Shown piece after piece: positions 33,621 through 36,949 of a stretch of DNA of 36,949 nt (its first letter is position 1; each line of letters starts with the position of its first letter). The stretch lies in contig QHPY01000172.1 in assembly GCA_003219215.1 (NCBI GenBank), positions 1 through 36,949 on the forward strand, given 5' to 3'. A model generated the notes under the pieces. That model did no database searches, was not told the DNA's origin, and worked only from the letters and a program-made list of their open reading frames with translations. The position numbers and the translations under genes were made by a program. The stretch is from Verrucomicrobiota bacterium (GTDB lineage: Bacteria; Verrucomicrobiota; Verrucomicrobiia; Chthoniobacterales; UBA10450).

Positions 33621-34967
33621 CTACTTCTTCATCAACTCCAGCACGGCGCTGGTCATACCGATGATGCCAACGCGAATGGTTGGCTCCGGCACGGGCGCGA
33701 ACTTGCTCGAATGCAAGCTGGGCAATTCTTTCCCTTCCTTTTTGAATTGCACGATTTTTTCCGGATCGACGGCTCCGATGTGAAAATCTACGGCCGGAAT
33801 CGAGTGATCGGGCAAACTGTATTCCGAAAAATCCTCGCCGCCCATGGTTGGATCGACAATCTCGACATTGTCGGCGCCGAGCACATTTTTCCAAACTGCG
33901 ACGAGTCGCTTGGTTAAATCCGGATTGTTATAGGTCGCGGGCGTGAACTGATTGTTCAACACATTGACGATTGGCGCCCGGTCGACCGGAACTCCGCCAG
34001 CGTTCGCGATTCCTTTTGCAATCTCATCGATCGCCTTGAGCACTCGATCGCGCACGTCGGACTTATAAGTTCGCACGGTCAGCTGCATCTTCACTTCATC
34101 CGGGATGATGTTGTGTTTGGTGCCGCCATGAATTGATCCAACCGTGACCACGATCGGATCGAGCGGATTGTTTTCGCGGCTCGCGATCGTTTGCCAGGCA
34201 TTGATCATTTCAGCCGCCAGCACGACCGGATCTTTGGTTTTGTGCGGATATGCGCCGTGGCCGCCGATGCCGCGAACGGTCACGTCGACTGAATCGACAT
34301 TCGCATAAGTGTAGCCCGGAGTTATTCCAATGTGCCCGGTTTGCAAATCGGCTTTGTCGTGGAAACCAAGCGCGAAATCGGGTTTTCCAAATCGATTGTA
34401 AAGGCCGCTGTTGAGCAAAGCGCGCGCGCCGTTGCCAGTTTCTTCCGCCGGTTGCGCCACGAACATGATCGTTCCCGCCCATTGGTCTTTCAGACGCTGC
34501 AACGCCCGCGCCGTTCCGATGAACGCCGACATGTGCGCGTCATGTCCACACATGTGACCCACCGGCACATCCTTGCCCTCGTCATTTTTCGTCACCACGT
34601 TGCTCGCATATGGCAGCGCGGTTTCTTCGTGCACGGGCAATGCGTCCATGTCCGTCCGCACCAGCACCGTTGGTCCAGTGCCGTTCTTCATCATGCCGAT
34701 CACGCCGTAGCTTTTCAGGTTCGGATTATCGTATTTGCCGAAATTTTCTGTCACTTCGCAGCCGGTCGCGCGCAATTCTTTCGCAACGAACGCCGACGTT
34801 TTCTCTTCGTGCCAGGAAAGTTCGGGATGACTGTGAAGGTCTTTATAAATCGCGAGCAACGACGGGAGCTCGCTGACCGCAGTTTTCTCAACCGTCATCT
34901 CCTGCGCCAAAGCGAAACGCGAAGCGAAGATCGACAAGATCAGGATCGACAAGGAACGAATGTTCAT
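33621..34967 (-). CDS. Secreted M20-family amidohydrolase (metallopeptidase)
   Basis: 448 aa with a signal peptide (about 1-22, ending ALAQ). Family M20D: VRTDMDALPV, GHMCGHDAHMSAFIG with metal-binding Cys and His, and QPAEETGNGA with the catalytic Glu pair. GGHGAYPHKTKDP belongs to the dimerisation domain and TMGGEDFSEY to the C-terminal metal site. The family cleaves N-acyl amino acids, hippurate or peptides; the substrate here is not known. The start at 34967 coincides with the signal peptide; an in-frame start at 35003 is less likely. Confidence 0.92.
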   Translation of the reverse strand: MNIRSLSILILSIFASRFALAQEMTVEKTAVSELPSLLAIYKDLHSHPELSWHEEKTSAFVAKELRATGCEVTENFGKYDNPNLKSYGVIGMMKNGTGPTVLVRTDMDALPVHEETALPYASNVVTKNDEGKDVPVGHMCGHDAHMSAFIGTARALQRLKDQWAGTIMFVAQPAEETGNGARALLNSGLYNRFGKPDFALGFHDKADLQTGHIGITPGYTYANVDSVDVTVRGIGGHGAYPHKTKDPVVLAAEMINAWQTIASRENNPLDPIVVTVGSIHGGTKHNIIPDEVKMQLTVRTYKSDVRDRVLKAIDEIAKGIANAGGVPVDRAPIVNVLNNQFTPATYNNPDLTKRLVAVWKNVLGADNVEIVDPTMGGEDFSEYSLPDHSIPAVDFHIGAVDPEKIVQFKKEGKELPSLHSSKFAPVPEPTIRVGIIGMTSAVLELMKK

Positions 34968-35035
34968 GGCGCATTTATAACAGCGTGCAGCATTGTAGAG
35001 CAACCGCTCCGGTTAAAACTTCGACGCCGGATTCG

Positions 35036-35098
35036 ACCCTCACCTCAATCCTCTCCCTGGCCAGGGAGAGGAAGGCGCGAAGCGACAGGTGAGGGTTG
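35036..35098. repeat. Intergenic palindromic repeat, copy B
   Basis: The central palindrome spans 35050-35071 (CCTCTCCCTGG and its complement). Outer arms ACCCTCACCT and AGGTGAGGGT close the element. It shares the CCTCTCCCT core and flanking GCGAAG with copy A at 14114-14172, and this copy is better preserved. It lies between the divergent M20 and polB genes. Confidence 0.8.
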
Positions 35099-35128
35099 TG
35101 TCCTGTTTTCGGTTCCCGTTTTAAAAAC

Positions 35129-35180
35129 GGCAGGCGATGCGCCTGCCTATAATTTGTCATTCCGCAGGAACTCGCGGAAT
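35129..35180. repeat. Two short hairpins upstream of polB
   Basis: GGCAGGC and GCCTGCC form a stem at 35129-35147. ATTCCGC and GCGGAAT form another at 35159-35180. Both lie in the leader of the polymerase gene. Either could be repeat remnants or leader structures. Confidence 0.45.
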
Positions 35181-35209
35181 CTCTCGCGGTGGAATTTGAA
35201 AAGAACACG

Positions 35210-36949
35210 ATGCTTTTCGGCGCTGATCCGACACCGCGGATCGTTGCGATCGAGCTGGCCGAGACCGGCACAGTCAAAGTGCACCGTCGAGAGAAAGATG
35301 GATCGACAACGACCGACGTCGAGCCGTTCCACCCGTTCGTTTGGGCGGACTCGGACGTTGTCGATCTTGGGATCGAAGCGGAAAAGCTCAAAGGCGATTT
35401 GAAATTTGGCTGGTTGATCACGGTCGACAGTTGGAAGGAACTGATCGCGCTGCGCAATGGTTTGAAAAACGCCGGACGCGATTTTTTTGCATTCACCGAT
35501 CCAGTTCAGCATTATCTCGCCGCTACCGGACGCACGCTTTTCAAAGATCTTCCGTTCGAAGAATTGAAACGAATGCAGATCGAAGTCCTGTCCTTTTCTG
35601 AAGGCGCTAACGATCACATCATGAGCATCGCGCTCTCGGACAACAGCGGTTGGGAAGAACTCATTATTGTCGATCTAAAAAAGACGGAGGAATCGGAAAG
35701 AAGCGCGATCAAGCGCGTGACCAGTCTGATCAAGGAACGCGATCCCGATGTGATCGAAGGCCACAATTTGTTTCGGTTCGATCTGCCGTACCTGGTCGCG
35801 CGCGCGAAGAAATTGAAAACCAAACTCGATTGGGGACGCAGCGGCGGATTTTTGCGCTCGCGACCATCCCGGCTGCAAATTGCCGAGAAGACGATCGATT
35901 ATCCCAAGTTCACAATCGATGGCCGCCATTTCGTGGATACTTTCTTGCTCGCGCAATTTTATGACGTCGGAATGCGCTCGCTGACTGGTTTTGAGCGGAC
36001 CGACGTCGCGCGACATTTTGGATTGTGCGACGAGGAAATCTCCGCGCTTACCGGAAAGGAATTAGAACGCGCTTACACCGACAACAACGAGAAATTCCGC
36101 CGACGCGCGCTCTGCGGCGTTCGGGAAACGCGAGCGGTCTCGGAGTTACTCAGTCCAAGCTACTTCATTCAGGCGCAGATCTTTCCCTACAATTATCAGG
36201 ACGTGATCGTGCGCGGGAACGCGACGCGGATCAACGGTTTGTTTCTCCGCGAATACTTCCGACAGAGACACGGCATTCCCGAGTTGCCGCTGCCGCAAAC
36301 GTTCGAAGGCGGTTACACCGACATCTTTTTCACCGGCGTCGCGCGCAACGTCTGGCATTGCGACGTCGCCTCGCTTTATCCGTCGATCATGCTCCAGTTT
36401 GATTGCTTTCCGCAGAGCGATCGGCTCGAAATCTTCCGACATTTGTTGACCGACCTGCGCACGTTCCGATTGGAAACCAAAGCGGCGATGCGCGCTGAAA
36501 AGGAGCCGGCGCGCCAGCATCATCTCCAGGCGCTGCAGAACACCTTTAAGATTCTGATTAACAGCTTCTACGGCTATCTCGGATTTGGGCAGGGGCATTT
36601 CGCCGACTTCGACGCTGCCGCGCGCGTCACGCAGATCGGGCGTGATCTCTTGAAGAAGATGATCGATTGGCTGAACGCGCACGGCGCAAAGGTCATTGAA
36701 GTCGACACCGACGGAATTTATTTCGTGCCGCCGAACAAGATCGACATCGGCGATTTACAAAAGGGTTTGGCGAAAGAATTGCCGCCCGGAATTGAAGTCG
36801 AATTTGATGAGCAGTTCGCGGCGATGTTCAGCTACAAGGCGAAGAATTACGCGCTTCTGACAAAAGATGGCGACGTGATCATCAAAGGCGGGGCATTGAA
36901 GTCGCGCGGGCTCGAAAAGTTCCAGCGCGTGTTTCTGGAAGAGATGATC
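35210..36949 (+). CDS. Family B DNA polymerase, 3' end outside window, proofreading motifs degraded
   Basis: 580 codons visible, open at the right edge. Polymerase motifs are intact: motif A DVASLYPSIM (Asp385), motif B FKILINSFYGYLG (about 446-458), motif C EVDTDGIYF (Asp499 and Asp501). In the N-terminal exonuclease domain, Exo II GHNLFRFDLPYL is kept. The Exo I region reads KRMQIEVLSF where DxE is expected, and the Exo III region reads RALCGVRETRAV where YxxxD is expected. 3'-5' proofreading is thus probably lost. Start taken at ATG 35210; a GTG at 35189 is in frame. Likely roles are repair or translesion synthesis; too little is seen to name it polB of the E. coli Pol II type. Confidence 0.88.
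   Translation, partial: MLFGADPTPRIVAIELAETGTVKVHRREKDGSTTTDVEPFHPFVWADSDVVDLGIEAEKLKGDLKFGWLITVDSWKELIALRNGLKNAGRDFFAFTDPVQHYLAATGRTLFKDLPFEELKRMQIEVLSFSEGANDHIMSIALSDNSGWEELIIVDLKKTEESERSAIKRVTSLIKERDPDVIEGHNLFRFDLPYLVARAKKLKTKLDWGRSGGFLRSRPSRLQIAEKTIDYPKFTIDGRHFVDTFLLAQFYDVGMRSLTGFERTDVARHFGLCDEEISALTGKELERAYTDNNEKFRRRALCGVRETRAVSELLSPSYFIQAQIFPYNYQDVIVRGNATRINGLFLREYFRQRHGIPELPLPQTFEGGYTDIFFTGVARNVWHCDVASLYPSIMLQFDCFPQSDRLEIFRHLLTDLRTFRLETKAAMRAEKEPARQHHLQALQNTFKILINSFYGYLGFGQGHFADFDAAARVTQIGRDLLKKMIDWLNAHGAKVIEVDTDGIYFVPPNKIDIGDLQKGLAKELPPGIEVEFDEQFAAMFSYKAKNYALLTKDGDVIIKGGALKSRGLEKFQRVFLEEMI

Noticed and set aside
1-36949. CRISPR array, rRNA or tRNA gene, prophage or transposase
   Set aside because: I looked for regularly spaced repeats, tRNA-like folds and integrase or transposase motifs and saw none.

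Overview
This is a GC-rich stretch (roughly 57-60% G+C by eye) of a bacterial chromosome. Its centre is a nearly complete division and cell-wall (dcw) cluster on the + strand: mraZ, rsmH, ftsL, ftsI, murE, murF, mraY, murD, a LysM protein, ftsW, murG, a murC-murB fusion, ddl, ftsQ, ftsA, ftsZ. Several traits point to the Verrucomicrobiota, perhaps a soil Spartobacteria/Chthoniobacter-like lineage: a divergent FtsZ with an altered T7 loop, the fused MurC-MurB, few Shine-Dalgarno sites, and palindromic intergenic repeats. This placement is inference; no rRNA gene is present. MurE carries a DNPR motif, so the wall is predicted to contain meso-diaminopimelate.

Left edge (1-2643): a direct repeat of 1103 bp (1-1103 and 1320-2422), identical wherever compared. 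Each copy carries a secreted PTP-like phytase (cysteine phosphatase) gene on the - strand. The left copy runs off the window. The repeat also includes about 160 bp upstream of the gene, with two conserved inverted repeats.

Region 2644-9290 is a mixed set: a small putative lipoprotein, a secreted MsrA, a DUF4383-like membrane protein, TrmB, a ComEC with a degraded metal site whose 3' end overlaps trmB, a shortened RarA, and a trypsin-like serine protease.

Region 9321-14692 is read leftwards: exbB, exbD, tonB, a zinc-ribbon membrane protein, a GuaB3-type IMP dehydrogenase relative, fabF. A secreted small protein with YD-like repeats lies upstream on the same strand.

The dcw cluster (14826-33477) starts behind a clear MraZ operator, GTGG boxes at exact 10-bp spacing. 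Most junctions are 4-bp ATGA overlaps, so translation is probably coupled. The genes make lipid II (MurE, MurF, MraY, MurD, MurG, MurC-MurB, Ddl) and build the septal machine (FtsL, FtsI, FtsW, FtsQ, FtsA, FtsZ).

Right end (33478-36949): a nested palindromic repeat, a secreted M20 amidohydrolase (- strand), another palindromic repeat also found near 14.1 kb, and a family B DNA polymerase that runs off the window. Its polymerase motifs are intact but its proofreading motifs look lost.

No wholly new system is evident. The most notable points are the tandem phytase duplication with abrupt ends, the MurC-MurB fusion with a cysteine at the MurB catalytic serine position, the altered FtsZ T7 loop, the doubly shortened RarA, and the apparently exonuclease-dead PolB.
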